From Streptomyces typhae (GTDB taxonomy: Bacteria; Actinomycetota; Actinomycetes; Streptomycetales; Streptomycetaceae), in the NCBI RefSeq assembly GCF_009755605.1, contig NZ_WPNZ01000001.1:806001-870000 (forward strand): a DNA stretch of 64,000 bases, given 5' to 3'. Of the stretch, positions 8,181 through 16,197 are shown piece after piece. The position numbers and the translations under genes were made by a program. The number at the start of each line of letters is the position of its first letter. Positions within the stretch are counted from its first letter, which is position 1. The notes beneath the pieces were generated by a model. It did no database searches. It saw only the letters and a list, made by a program, of their open reading frames with translations, and was not told the origin of the DNA.

Positions 8181-8208
8181 AGGCCCCGTCCATCCACCGG
8201 CGGGGCCT
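8181..8208 (+). terminator. hairpin between tail terminator and tube genes
   Basis: AGGCCCCG (8181-8188) pairs perfectly with CGGGGCCT (8201-8208) over a 12-base loop and is followed by TTCTTCC. It sits in the 132-bp gap before the tube gene. It could attenuate upstream transcription or protect the 5' end of a separate tube transcript. Confidence 0.55.
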
Positions 8209-8253
8209 TCTTCCTGCCCGTAACACCCCCACTCACTCATCCGAGGAGTTCGC

Positions 8254-8889
8254 ATGCCCGCAACCCCGAACAACGGCGGTCAGATCCGTGTCGCCGGAAC
8301 CGGTCGTGTCCTGATCGCCCCGGTCTCCTTCGTCCCCTCCGGTGCCACCGACCCGTCCCCCGTGCCGACCCCGCGGACGACGGCCGACACCTGGCCGGAG
8401 ACCCACTGGCAGGACCTGGGTTACACCACGACCGACGGGATCAAGTTCAACAAGAAGGAGAAGATCGACCCGGTCGAGACCTGGCAGTCGGGCACCCCGG
8501 CCCGCTTCATCTACTCCGACCGCGACCTCACCGTGAAGTTCCAGCTGCTCCAGATGAACAAGCAGACGCTGGCGTTCTTCATGGGCATCCCGGCGGCGGA
8601 GATCAAGCAGACCAAGGACGGGTCCGTCCCGCCGAAGGACGTCGCCGACACCTTCGAGTTCCAGCTGCCGAGCAACCCGGCGAAGGACGAGCGGGCCCTC
8701 GGCATCGAGTTCAAGGACGGCTCGGACATCACGTACCGCTTCATCATCCCGCGCGGCCAGGTCACCGAGACCGAGGAGCTGGGTCTGACCCGGACCGGGG
8801 CGCTGAAGCTCGGCGTGACGTTCACGGCCCTGGAGGGCCCGAACGGCGAGCTGGCAAAGTGGATCATGAAGGACAAGGCGTACGCGTAG
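8254..8889 (+). CDS. major tail tube protein
   Basis: The 211-residue protein is beta-rich and matches siphophage major tail proteins in size, position and character. It has a tube-like core with ETWQSGTPARFIYSDRDLTV and a C-terminal half RFIIPRGQVTETEELGL followed by LGVTFTALEGPNGELAKW. These proteins stack as hexamers to form the non-contractile tube. GAGGAG precedes ATG 8254. Hairpins lie on both sides of the gene, suggesting separate control of this most abundant structural protein. There is no sheath gene, so the tail would be non-contractile. Confidence 0.8.
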   Translation: MPATPNNGGQIRVAGTGRVLIAPVSFVPSGATDPSPVPTPRTTADTWPETHWQDLGYTTTDGIKFNKKEKIDPVETWQSGTPARFIYSDRDLTVKFQLLQMNKQTLAFFMGIPAAEIKQTKDGSVPPKDVADTFEFQLPSNPAKDERALGIEFKDGSDITYRFIIPRGQVTETEELGLTRTGALKLGVTFTALEGPNGELAKWIMKDKAYA

Positions 8890-8896
8890 GCCTCCG

Positions 8897-8946
8897 GCCC
8901 GGGTGGGGCGGCATCCAGCCGACCCCGGCTGCCGCCCCACCCGGGC
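8897..8946 (+). terminator. strong hairpin after the tube gene
   Basis: A perfect 17-bp stem (8897-8913 with 8930-8946, core CCCGGGTGGGGCGGC) with a 16-base loop starts 8 bp after the tube stop codon. It is followed by three further CCCGGGC-containing copies up to about 9000. It probably limits read-through into the chaperone and tape-measure genes. Confidence 0.7.
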
Positions 8947-9039
8947 GCCCCGCCCTACCCGGGCACTCTGCCCCACCCGGGCGCCCGCGCCTGTCCCGCG
9001 CCTCGTCCTCCCCCCCCGCTCCCGACACCTGGAGACCGT

Positions 9040-9330
9040 ATGACCGCCTTCAACGTCAACGCCGCCCGCGCCCAGCGCCTCGAAGCGCTCGGCCGGGCCT
9101 GGTCCTTCGAGCTCGACGGCGACACCTTCGAACTGCCCACGGAGCTGACCCGCGCCGCCGCGCGCCAGCTCCGCGCCCTGGACGACAACGACGTCGACGG
9201 GCTTCTCGAACTCCTCCTAGGCGAGCGGCAGTTCGCGCGCTTCGCGCGGCACGAGACGACGATGCAGGACATCGCCGCGATCCTCGACGCCTACGGCAAG
9301 GAGACGGGGCTCGGCCTGGGGGAAGACTGA
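9040..9330 (+). CDS. tail assembly chaperone, short form (lambda gpG-like)
   Basis: The 96-residue zero-frame product has the size, acidic character and position (between tube and tape measure) of the first tail assembly chaperone of siphophages. Its core reads SFELDGDTFELPTELTRAAA. It ends at TGA 9328-9330, just after a run of five G residues where ribosomes can slip into the -1 frame. CTGGAG precedes ATG 9040. In phages the short form and the frameshifted long form together chaperone the tape measure before tube assembly and are not part of the finished tail. Confidence 0.8.
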   Translation: MTAFNVNAARAQRLEALGRAWSFELDGDTFELPTELTRAAARQLRALDDNDVDGLLELLLGERQFARFARHETTMQDIAAILDAYGKETGLGLGED

Positions 9331-9725
9331 GCCTCGGCGAGCTCGTCGACGAACACGCCGAGGCACTTGAGGCGGATCTGCTCCGCCACTACGCCGTCGA
9401 CCTCCTGGACTGGTACCGGGGCGGGCTCTCGTCGCGGCGGCTCGCGGTGCTCGTCCGTCAGCTGCCCGACGACAGCGCCCTGCACCGCGAGTTGCACGGT
9501 GAGGCGGCGCGGTGGACGGTGACGGACTACCTGCTGGCGCACGCGGTGGACCGCCTCGCGGAGGCCAACTGGATGTTCGCGATGGTCAACAGGGACGAGG
9601 ACGCGGAGCCGCTGGAGCCGCCGGAGCCGCTGCCCCGGCCGGACGCCGACTCCACCCCGGCGGCGGAACCGGATGCGGCCCCCCGCGCGCCCGGTCCCGG
9701 CGACCTCGCCACGTTCTTCGGGTAG
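9040..9725 (+). CDS. tail assembly chaperone, -1 frameshift fusion (gpGT-like)
   Basis: Reading 9040-9321 in frame zero and then slipping back one base gives a fusion of about 228 residues ending at TAG 9723-9725. The second part contains LVDEHAEALEADLLRHYAVD and LSSRRLAVLVRQLPDDS, typical of the T domain in actinophage tail chaperones. It ends in a Pro/Ala-rich tail with GDLATFFG. No ATG, GTG or ribosome site lies at the beginning of the -1 frame after the overlap, so independent initiation is unlikely. Known siphophages use the same arrangement. Confidence 0.75.
9318..9324 (+). promoter_or_regulatory. slippery site for -1 ribosomal frameshift
   Basis: The heptamer GGGGGAA is read in frame zero as ctG-GGG-GAA, with the zero-frame stop two codons later. 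A P-site glycine tRNA can re-pair perfectly after a one-base backward slip, giving GGG-GGA and entering the open frame of the T domain. Confidence 0.7.
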
Positions 9726-9771
9726 CGACCCGGACACCCCGCGCGGCAGCCGCACCACCGGCCGAGCATTC

Positions 9772-10173
9772 CTACCAGCCCCACACCGCTCCGGCGACGG
9801 CCGCCGCCACGAGAAAAGCGCAGCCGATGACGAGGAGAATGCGGTCGCCGAAAAGCGTCGGGCGGCGCGCGACGGAATCCGCCGCCCTGATCGCGTTCAC
9901 ATTCGCGGGGTCGTAGACGATATCGAGTCGATCGCCGACCTGAAGGGACCGGAATGCGTCGGTGAGAACCAGCGAGGTGGAATGCGCGGCGCCATTCTCC
10001 ATCTCGAAGTTGAGGATCACCGAAGTGGGCCGTGATTGACCCGGGCGGAACACCCGCTCCTCGACGACTGCGACGGCCGGGCGCCCCAGGTTCCGCAGCC
10101 TCCGGTCATTTCGCTGGACGACCGCACCCATCACCGTGAACAAGACGCCGATAAACGCGAACGCATACGGCAA
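9772..10173 (-). CDS. DUF3592-like membrane protein inserted in the tail operon
   Basis: The 133-residue product has one membrane segment near each end, with a beta-rich middle that includes GRPAVAVVEERVFRPG, a run of FEMENG type, and VGDRLDIVYDP. This is the pattern of DUF3592 proteins of unknown function. TTG 10173 is chosen because GGAGGGGGCGGGG precedes it; a TTG at 10230 is the longer alternative. It is transcribed against all surrounding tail genes. A gene in this orientation between chaperone and tape measure resembles a phage moron. Confidence 0.6.
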   Translation of the reverse strand: MPYAFAFIGVLFTVMGAVVQRNDRRLRNLGRPAVAVVEERVFRPGQSRPTSVILNFEMENGAAHSTSLVLTDAFRSLQVGDRLDIVYDPANVNAIRAADSVARRPTLFGDRILLVIGCAFLVAAAVAGAVWGW

Positions 10174-10264
10174 ATCCCCCGCCCCCTCCGTGACTTGACG
10201 CAGTATCGCACGGCCCCTACAGCGTGGCAACGACCGGACTCACCGGCACTGACAAGGGTTACCG

Positions 10265-10843
10265 ATGTCGAAGAAGGATCCAGAGACAGAGCGCATCGAC
10301 CGTGAATTGAAGGCGATACGCGAGGAATCGAAGACCGCGGACACCAGGCTCACGGAGCTCGAAGACAAGACCGTCAAACTCGGCCATGAACTGACGCCCG
10401 TGAAGGCGGAGGGCACCGGCCTGGTGTCGGACTGGAAAGTGTTCGCCCTTGAGATCGTCGCGGCGAAGGTCGCCTGGGACGTCCTCAAGGCGGAGCTGCC
10501 GCCCTTCATCAAACTCAACGAGGAGGCGCTCCTCGAAAGGCACCGGCTGAAGTACAAGGACATCGGCGGCGGCCTCTTCCAGCGGCTCACCCGTGACCGG
10601 CCCGCCCCGACCGCGCCGACGACCGACCCGGCCACCCCGCCGGCCTCACCGTCCCGGAGCACGACGCCGAATCCGGCGCAACCGTCGCGCACCACGACGA
10701 CGACCCCGCCGGCCCGCCGCACGACCGCGCTCCCCAGCACCTCCGACACGCGCGCGGCCGTGACCAACGCCCGCCGCGTCACGGACGAGCAGAACCGTCT
10801 CACCAGGGCGACGAATGACACCCGACGGTCCCTCGACGGCTGA
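10265..10843 (+). CDS. coiled-coil protein before the tape measure
   Basis: The 192-residue protein starts with a charged coiled coil (RELKAIREESKTADTRLTEL), has a more hydrophobic centre (KVFALEIVAAKVAWDVLKAE) and a Thr/Pro-rich linker, and ends with a helical segment. It lies where siphophages go straight from chaperone to tape measure, so it is an extra gene of this locus. It may be a tail-tip or tape-measure accessory, or cargo. Nothing in the sequence settles this. Confidence 0.55.
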   Translation: MSKKDPETERIDRELKAIREESKTADTRLTELEDKTVKLGHELTPVKAEGTGLVSDWKVFALEIVAAKVAWDVLKAELPPFIKLNEEALLERHRLKYKDIGGGLFQRLTRDRPAPTAPTTDPATPPASPSRSTTPNPAQPSRTTTTTPPARRTTALPSTSDTRAAVTNARRVTDEQNRLTRATNDTRRSLDG

Positions 10844-10857
10844 CGGCGGCCCGGCCA

Positions 10858-10940
10858 CGGGTGCGTTCCTCCTGGACGCGGGTGCACTCCCCCGACACCC
10901 GGGTGCGTTCCCCCTGCACACGGGCGCTTTTCCCTACACA
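10858..10940 (+). repeat. four 21-bp direct repeats before the tape measure gene
   Basis: Units starting CGGGTGC at 10858, 10879, 10900 and 10921 (21, 21, 21, 20 bp) fill the gap between the coiled-coil gene and the tape measure start. Sequence identity decays toward the last copy. They may be a minisatellite or tandem protein-binding sites. Confidence 0.85.
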
Positions 10941-10954
10941 ATCGAGGTGAACTC

Positions 10955-12109
10955 ATGAGTCTCAAGCGGGCCGTGCTCAACGTGTCCGGAAGTCTGCGCG
11001 GACTGCGGTCGAACCTGGCCTCGGTCGGCACGGGAATGGGCGCCGTGCAGCGCGGCGCGACGAGTGCGCAGCGGCCGCTGGCGGCCCTGCGGACGGACGC
11101 GACCCGGGCGGGCACCGCCCTGGGGAAGATCCGCGGCGCGGCGAGCAGCGCCAACCCCGCCCTCGGGACACTGCGCACGAACGCAGACCGGGCGCAGACC
11201 GCGCTCGGCAAGCTGCGCACCGGCGCCGACCGCGGCGAGAACTCCGTGCGCAAGCTGGGCACCGGGCTGCGCAGCGCGGACGGCTCCCTCGGCAAGGCGC
11301 GGGGCGGCACGGACCGGCTGAAGTCGTCCCTGGACCGGCTGCGCGGCTCCGCCGACCGGACGAAGAACGCCCTGCGGGACGTGAAGCGGCAGTCCGACGC
11401 TGTCGAGAAGTCCGTCGGCAGGGCGGGCAAGAACGCCGACCGGGGCGGGAGGTCCATGGGCCAGCTCGGCAGGGGCCTCAAGGGCGCCTCGGCCGCGCAG
11501 AAGGGCCTCAACCTGGCGATGCGGGCCAACCCGCTGGGCCTGGTGATGACGCTCCTCACCCCGCTCATCGCGCAGTTCGTGAACATGGACAAGGTCGCCA
11601 AGGTCGTCCGCCGCGGCCTCACCGCCGCCTGGAACGGCATCCGCAGCGCCTCCTCGTCCGCGTCGCGCTTCCTGAAGCCCCTGTTCAAGGGCGTGGTGAA
11701 CGCCTTCAGTTCGCCCGTCGTCGCCCTGGTGAAGGGCCTCAACATCCTCATCGGCGCCATGAACCGGATCAAGTTCAAGGTGCCGGGCTGGGTGCCGGGG
11801 CTCGGCGGCAAGGGGTTCGGGTTCGACCTGCCGCGGATTCCGGTGCCGCACCTCGCCGAGGGGGGTGTGGTGCGGGCCCGTTCCGGCGGCACGCTCGCCC
11901 TGGTCGCGGAGCGCGGCGAGCACGAGGCCGTGATCCCGCTGAGCAAGCTGGAGCGGATGTTCGCCGCCAAGCCCGCCGGGGGCGCCGCGCTGCAACGCCT
12001 TGCCGCCGCCGTGGAGCGGCTCGCCGAGCGCCCCGTGCACGTCGACGTCGACAGCCAGACCATCGCCCGCGCCGTGAGCTACGGGCAGCGCCAGTTGGCC
12101 CGCAGGTAG
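10955..12109 (+). CDS. tape measure protein (short)
   Basis: The 384-residue product sets tail length in siphophages. Residues 1-180 are a long Ala/Arg/Lys-rich helix with heptad-like TALGKL/RTGADR repeats. Residues ~185-215 are hydrophobic (ANPLGLVMTLLTPLIAQFV). The C-terminal part carries the common tape-measure signature LAEGGVVRARSGGTLALVAE followed by EHEAVIPLSKLERM. At about 0.15 nm per residue this predicts a tail of roughly 58 nm, short for a siphovirus. CGAGGT precedes ATG 10955. Confidence 0.85.
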   Translation: MSLKRAVLNVSGSLRGLRSNLASVGTGMGAVQRGATSAQRPLAALRTDATRAGTALGKIRGAASSANPALGTLRTNADRAQTALGKLRTGADRGENSVRKLGTGLRSADGSLGKARGGTDRLKSSLDRLRGSADRTKNALRDVKRQSDAVEKSVGRAGKNADRGGRSMGQLGRGLKGASAAQKGLNLAMRANPLGLVMTLLTPLIAQFVNMDKVAKVVRRGLTAAWNGIRSASSSASRFLKPLFKGVVNAFSSPVVALVKGLNILIGAMNRIKFKVPGWVPGLGGKGFGFDLPRIPVPHLAEGGVVRARSGGTLALVAERGEHEAVIPLSKLERMFAAKPAGGAALQRLAAAVERLAERPVHVDVDSQTIARAVSYGQRQLARR

Positions 12110-12140
12110 CGGGCGGGCCCGCAGGTGGCAGCCGGGCCCC

Positions 12141-12163
12141 GGGCGTCCGACATGCGGACGCCC
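12141..12163 (+). terminator. hairpin between tape measure and Dit genes
   Basis: GGGCGTCCG (12141-12149) pairs perfectly with CGGACGCCC (12155-12163) over a 5-base loop. It lies 31 bp after the tape measure stop codon, with no U tract. It may be a weak terminator or an mRNA processing or stability element. Confidence 0.4.
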
Positions 12164-12270
12164 GTCGCCCACACCCCGGGGCCGCCCGGGACGACGAGCG
12201 GGCCCGGACCCCTCGCAGAGCAACGAGCAAGACCCCGTACAGGACAACGAGCAAGGAGGTACGGCCCGTC

Positions 12271-13509
12271 ATGCCACGGAATCTATGGATCGGACACCCC
12301 GGCAGGCTGCGCGAGATCGAGCAGGCCGCGACGAGTTGGGAGCGCGGGGCGGAACTCGGCGTCGGCCAGTTCACCTCGCTGGGCGGCCAGGTCACCACCC
12401 ACGCCCCGCGCCGCGCGGCCCGCAAGCTGAAGCTGAGCTTCGACCGGCTGCCCGAGGCCGACGCCGCCCACCTGGACCGCCTGGCGCGCCGCGTCGACGG
12501 ACCCGGGCCCATCGCCGTACTCGACCCCGTCACCCGCAATCTGCTCGACCCGCTTCAGGCCTCGGGCCGGAGCGGCGGCGGGAGCGGGCAGTGGGCCGTC
12601 GCGGCGGGCAGCGGCACCCTGGTGCCGAGCACGACCGACCTGCCCAACACCTGGAAGTGGCGGCCCGCGGCAGTCGGCGACCGCCTCGCCTGGACGCTGC
12701 GCCCCTGGCCCGGCTTCCCGGTGGCGCCCGGCGCCACCGTGCGGTTCACCCTGCCGACGGCCTGGCGGGTGACCCCGGGCACGGCGGAGCTCGGCTGGCT
12801 GGCCGCCGACGGCAGGACGCTCTCGACCACGAGTGCCACCGGTCCGACGGTGACCGGCACCGCCCCGCCGGGCGCCGCCTTCGTCGTTCCGGCGGGCAGT
12901 GCCGGAGCGTCCGGCGGGGACCTCATGCTGAGCGGCGCTGTCCTGACGGCGGACGACGCGTACGCGCCGCGGGCGCCGCGGGAGCTGCTGGCGGCGGCCG
13001 CGGCGGCGGGCAAGGCCCCGCTGTCCCAGTGGCAGGCCGACGGGACGACCCTGTCGGAGGATGCCGGGTACGCCGTCCTCGCCCTGCCCGCGAACACCTC
13101 GGGGACGTTGCGCTGGCGGAACGGCGACGCCCCCGGCTTCCCCGTCGCACCGGGCGAGCAGGTGGCGCTGACCGTTTCGCGCGAGCTGCGCGCGCGGGCC
13201 GCCAACTGCTACCTGACGTGGTTCAGCGCGGCCGGCACCTTCACCGGATTCGCCGACACCTGGATGTCCGCCGCGGCCCCGCCGTCCGCAGCATATGTGC
13301 AGCCTGCCCTCCAGTTCGACGCGAACAGCGCCGCGTTCTCGGCCCGTGTCGGCGCCACGGGGCTGCGCGCGGCGTCCCCGGACGCCGATCTGCCCGGCGA
13401 CGGCTGCCCGCCCATGGCCATCACCGCGTACACCGACACCCCGGGCCGCCCGCTGCCCCACCGCAGCATCTCCCTCGACCTCACGGAGGTGACCGGTGCA
13501 ACCGGCTGA
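12271..13509 (+). CDS. distal tail protein (Dit-like) with duplicated beta-sandwich
   Basis: The N-terminal ~100 residues follow the phage tail-hub pattern of Dit proteins, from WERGAELGVGQFTSLGGQVT to LSFDRL. The rest contains two similar modules, each starting with PGFPVAPG and followed by beta strands (VRFTLPTAW / VALTVSREL). This suggests a duplicated carbohydrate-binding-like domain. Evolved Dit proteins with such insertions bind cell-surface sugars. GGAGGT lies 10 bp before ATG 12271. The 3' end overlaps the next gene by 14 bp. Length is 412 residues. Confidence 0.7.
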   Translation: MPRNLWIGHPGRLREIEQAATSWERGAELGVGQFTSLGGQVTTHAPRRAARKLKLSFDRLPEADAAHLDRLARRVDGPGPIAVLDPVTRNLLDPLQASGRSGGGSGQWAVAAGSGTLVPSTTDLPNTWKWRPAAVGDRLAWTLRPWPGFPVAPGATVRFTLPTAWRVTPGTAELGWLAADGRTLSTTSATGPTVTGTAPPGAAFVVPAGSAGASGGDLMLSGAVLTADDAYAPRAPRELLAAAAAAGKAPLSQWQADGTTLSEDAGYAVLALPANTSGTLRWRNGDAPGFPVAPGEQVALTVSRELRARAANCYLTWFSAAGTFTGFADTWMSAAAPPSAAYVQPALQFDANSAAFSARVGATGLRAASPDADLPGDGCPPMAITAYTDTPGRPLPHRSISLDLTEVTGATG

Positions 13510-15748
13510 CGACAAGCTGACGGCGGCCCTCGCCGCCGGGTCCCGGGTCACCGCGCACGAGTCCCGCTGCGGCGGCCGCGACCTGACCGACCAGATCCAG
13601 AGCTGGTCCCTGGAGCGGTCCTACGCCACCGACCTGCCGGACGCCATGCGGGCGTTCTCCGGCAGCGCCGCCGCCCAGCTCACCCTGGAGACGGGCGGCA
13701 CCGGCGGTGTCTCCGCGCCCGCGCTCTACTCGCCGTGGGCGAAGCGGGCCACCGGTGACGTGGTGCGGCCCGGCCAGTCGGTCGTGCACCGGGCCGGGCT
13801 CGACGCGGGGCTGCTGCCCGCCTTCCGCGGCCGGGTGCGCACGCGCGCTGCGGCCTCCGGCACGGACACCGTCTCGGTGACCGCACTCGACGGCTCGGAG
13901 CGGCTCCAGGGACGGGCCGTCCTGCCCCGCCCCGACGTCGGCTTCCGCACCAACCGCCCGGTCGCGACGGCCGCCTGGTGCGTGGACGAACTCATGCGCC
14001 AAGCGGGCCTGCACTCCTGCCCGCCGCCGCGCGCCCCCGAGTTCACCACCGTCGACAAACCGCTGTCCGTCTTCTACGCCTCGCTGCACGGCGGCTTCGC
14101 CGCCACGTACGGAACGCCCCTGGAGTTCCCCGACGCGAGCGACTACACCTGGATCCGCGAGGGCGCCCCGCACTCGATGGCGCTCAGGCCCGCGGCCACG
14201 GGACTCAAGGCCGTGTGGGCGCCGCGCAGCCGCATCATCGTTCCGGGCACGAAGCTGTACGTCGAGGCCTGGGTGAACGTCGCCGAGGCCGCGGGCAACA
14301 ACTTCGAGATCCGGCTGCAACTGGACCGCAAGGGCTCCGGTCTGGGCTATCTCTCCTGCAAGGTGGACTTCGCCGCCGGCAAGATGAGCGTGTACTCCGG
14401 TACGGAGGGCGGCGCGGGCCACGGCCTGGTGTGGACGATCGACGAGCTGCGCGATCCGCTCCTGCGCAGCGTCTGGCACCTCGGCTTCTGGATCGACACG
14501 GGCGCGAGCGGCGCGGCGAAGGCCCGCCCGACCGCGCAGGTCGTCGTCACCGACCACTGGGGCCGGCACCTGGTCCGCCCGGTCGGGACGATCACCGAGG
14601 CCACCGCCGACCAGACCCCGGCCGAGCTGTACAAGGTCCAGCTCATCACCGACATGGCCACCGAAGCCGTACAGATCACGTCGGACGTCGACGCCATGCC
14701 CGCCGACGCGGCCATCGACCAGCAGGGCCAGTGGACCCGCGCCGTCGAACTCGACGACGCCACCCTGCCGCTGGTGTCCATACCCCGGGTGTCCGGGTCG
14801 CAGTGGGAGGCGGTCACCGAGATCGCCAAGGCGGCGCTCGCCACCGCCGAGTTCGACGAGCGCGGCATCTTCAAGTGGCGCAACCACCTGCGCTTCCGGA
14901 ACACCCCGACGAAGGCGGACCTGACCCTCACCACCACCAGGGAGATCTCCTCCCTGACGATCAGCGAGGAGATCGACGCCTGCCGCAACCACGTCGAGAT
15001 CCCGTACAAGGACTGGTCCAAGGTCGGCACGGTGCAGTCCGACACCCTCGCCGGTTCGGTCGTCACCGTGCCCAAGTCGTCGACGGTCACCAACCACTAC
15101 GCGATCGCCGAGGAGGAGTACGACATCCTGCCGCCGGTCACGGACGACGACGAAGTGATCATGGAGGAGACGGCCATCCGCTTCAGCAAGTCGAAGTCCT
15201 CCGGCAACAAGGCGGAGAAGGGCGCCGTCGAGGTCGAGGCCCGCCGCGTCGGAGGGGTCCTGAGCGTGCGCATGTCCAACCGGCTGACCGTGCCCCTGTA
15301 CACCTGCCTGGCCAACGGCACCTCCAGCTCGCTGTACCTCAAGACGACCCGTCCCGCCAAGGATCCCGTGGAGCGCCGCGCCACGTCCCGGGACACCGTC
15401 AGCCAGGCCCACTACGGCGTCCAGCAGTACATCGCCGAGGCCTCCGAGTGGATCCAGGACAAGGCCGCCGCCGAGTCGCTCGCCACGACGCTGGTGCGGG
15501 CGGGCCGGTATCCGGTGCCGCTGATCGGCGACGTGGAGGTCCTCTACGACCCGAGGGTGCAGCTCGGCGACGTCGTCCGCCTGAAGGACAGCAGCGGGGC
15601 GGAGCTGGACACCCTGTGCTGGGTCATCGGCATCAAGGCGTCCGGCGGCGCCGGCGGCGCGGTGCAGCAGACGCTGACCCTGCGCGGCACCTCGTACAAC
15701 GGCGTCCCCGTCGACTCCGGCCTGACCCCGGACCCGCCGGTCGGCTGA
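13496..15748 (+). CDS. tail-associated hub protein (Tal-like) with inserted beta-sandwich
   Basis: The 750-residue protein is in the Tal position after Dit. Its N- and C-terminal parts resemble hub domains (DLTDQIQSWSLERSY; DPRVQLGDVVRLKDSSGAEL). Residues ~190-400 look like an inserted LamG-like beta-sandwich (YVEAWVNVAEAAGNNFEIRL, then VWHLGFWIDTG). In siphophages this protein closes the tube and often carries receptor-binding or cell-wall-active domains. No lysozyme or peptidase motif is visible. GTG 13496 follows ACGGAGGT inside the Dit gene, so translation is coupled. Confidence 0.7.
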   Translation: MQPADDKLTAALAAGSRVTAHESRCGGRDLTDQIQSWSLERSYATDLPDAMRAFSGSAAAQLTLETGGTGGVSAPALYSPWAKRATGDVVRPGQSVVHRAGLDAGLLPAFRGRVRTRAAASGTDTVSVTALDGSERLQGRAVLPRPDVGFRTNRPVATAAWCVDELMRQAGLHSCPPPRAPEFTTVDKPLSVFYASLHGGFAATYGTPLEFPDASDYTWIREGAPHSMALRPAATGLKAVWAPRSRIIVPGTKLYVEAWVNVAEAAGNNFEIRLQLDRKGSGLGYLSCKVDFAAGKMSVYSGTEGGAGHGLVWTIDELRDPLLRSVWHLGFWIDTGASGAAKARPTAQVVVTDHWGRHLVRPVGTITEATADQTPAELYKVQLITDMATEAVQITSDVDAMPADAAIDQQGQWTRAVELDDATLPLVSIPRVSGSQWEAVTEIAKAALATAEFDERGIFKWRNHLRFRNTPTKADLTLTTTREISSLTISEEIDACRNHVEIPYKDWSKVGTVQSDTLAGSVVTVPKSSTVTNHYAIAEEEYDILPPVTDDDEVIMEETAIRFSKSKSSGNKAEKGAVEVEARRVGGVLSVRMSNRLTVPLYTCLANGTSSSLYLKTTRPAKDPVERRATSRDTVSQAHYGVQQYIAEASEWIQDKAAAESLATTLVRAGRYPVPLIGDVEVLYDPRVQLGDVVRLKDSSGAELDTLCWVIGIKASGGAGGAVQQTLTLRGTSYNGVPVDSGLTPDPPVG

Positions 15749-15914
15749 CCGGTCCGGACCTGCCGGTCGGCTGACCGGTCCCGACCCCCGCCGCGCGGCT
15801 GACCGGCCCCGACCTGCCGGCCGGCTGACCGACCCCGACCCGCCGCGCGGCTGACCGACCCCGACCCGCCGGCCGGCTGACCGGTCCCGACCCGCGGGCC
15901 CGCTGGCCGACCCC
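15731..15914 (+). repeat. seven 26-28-bp repeats carrying the Tal stop codon
   Basis: Units begin GACC at 15731, 15757, 15783, 15811, 15837, 15863 and 15889. The first encodes the last residues of Tal and its stop (ggcTGAcc). The next five copies keep the same GGCTGACC core. The array therefore looks like amplification of the gene end including the stop. Confidence 0.9.
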
Positions 15915-15993
15915 GGCGTCGCCGCCCGTCGGCCCCCTCTCCCCGCCCCTTCCTCTCTCCTCCCATCCTCCGTACGACCGTCAGGAGCACCCC

Positions 15994-16197
15994 ATGCCCG
16001 AGACCCCCACCCCCGTCACCCTCACCGAGGACCAGCTCGCCGCCCTGGCGGACGCCGTCGCCGCGCGGCTGTCCGTCTATCTCGTGCGCCGGGACCCGGT
16101 GCAGGTGCCCCTCGACGACCCGGTGAGCGAGGTCGGCACCGAGGTCGTCCGCACCGAGGACCCGGAGCCCCCGGCGCCCCTGGGGGCCGCCGCATGA
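15994..16197 (+). CDS. small hypothetical protein of the tail locus
   Basis: The 67-residue protein starts with a helix (TEDQLAALADAVAARLSVYL) and ends in an acidic Pro-rich tail. CAGGAG precedes ATG 15994, and its stop overlaps the amidase start by ATGA. Small proteins at this position in actinophages are usually unassigned tail or lysis accessories. No function can be given. Confidence 0.6.
   Translation: MPETPTPVTLTEDQLAALADAVAARLSVYLVRRDPVQVPLDDPVSEVGTEVVRTEDPEPPAPLGAAA

Noticed and set aside
8859..9725. Independent gene in the -1 frame of the tail chaperone
   Set aside because: The part before the overlap is shadow sequence of the tube gene end and spacer, and no start codon with a ribosome site precedes the T-like domain.
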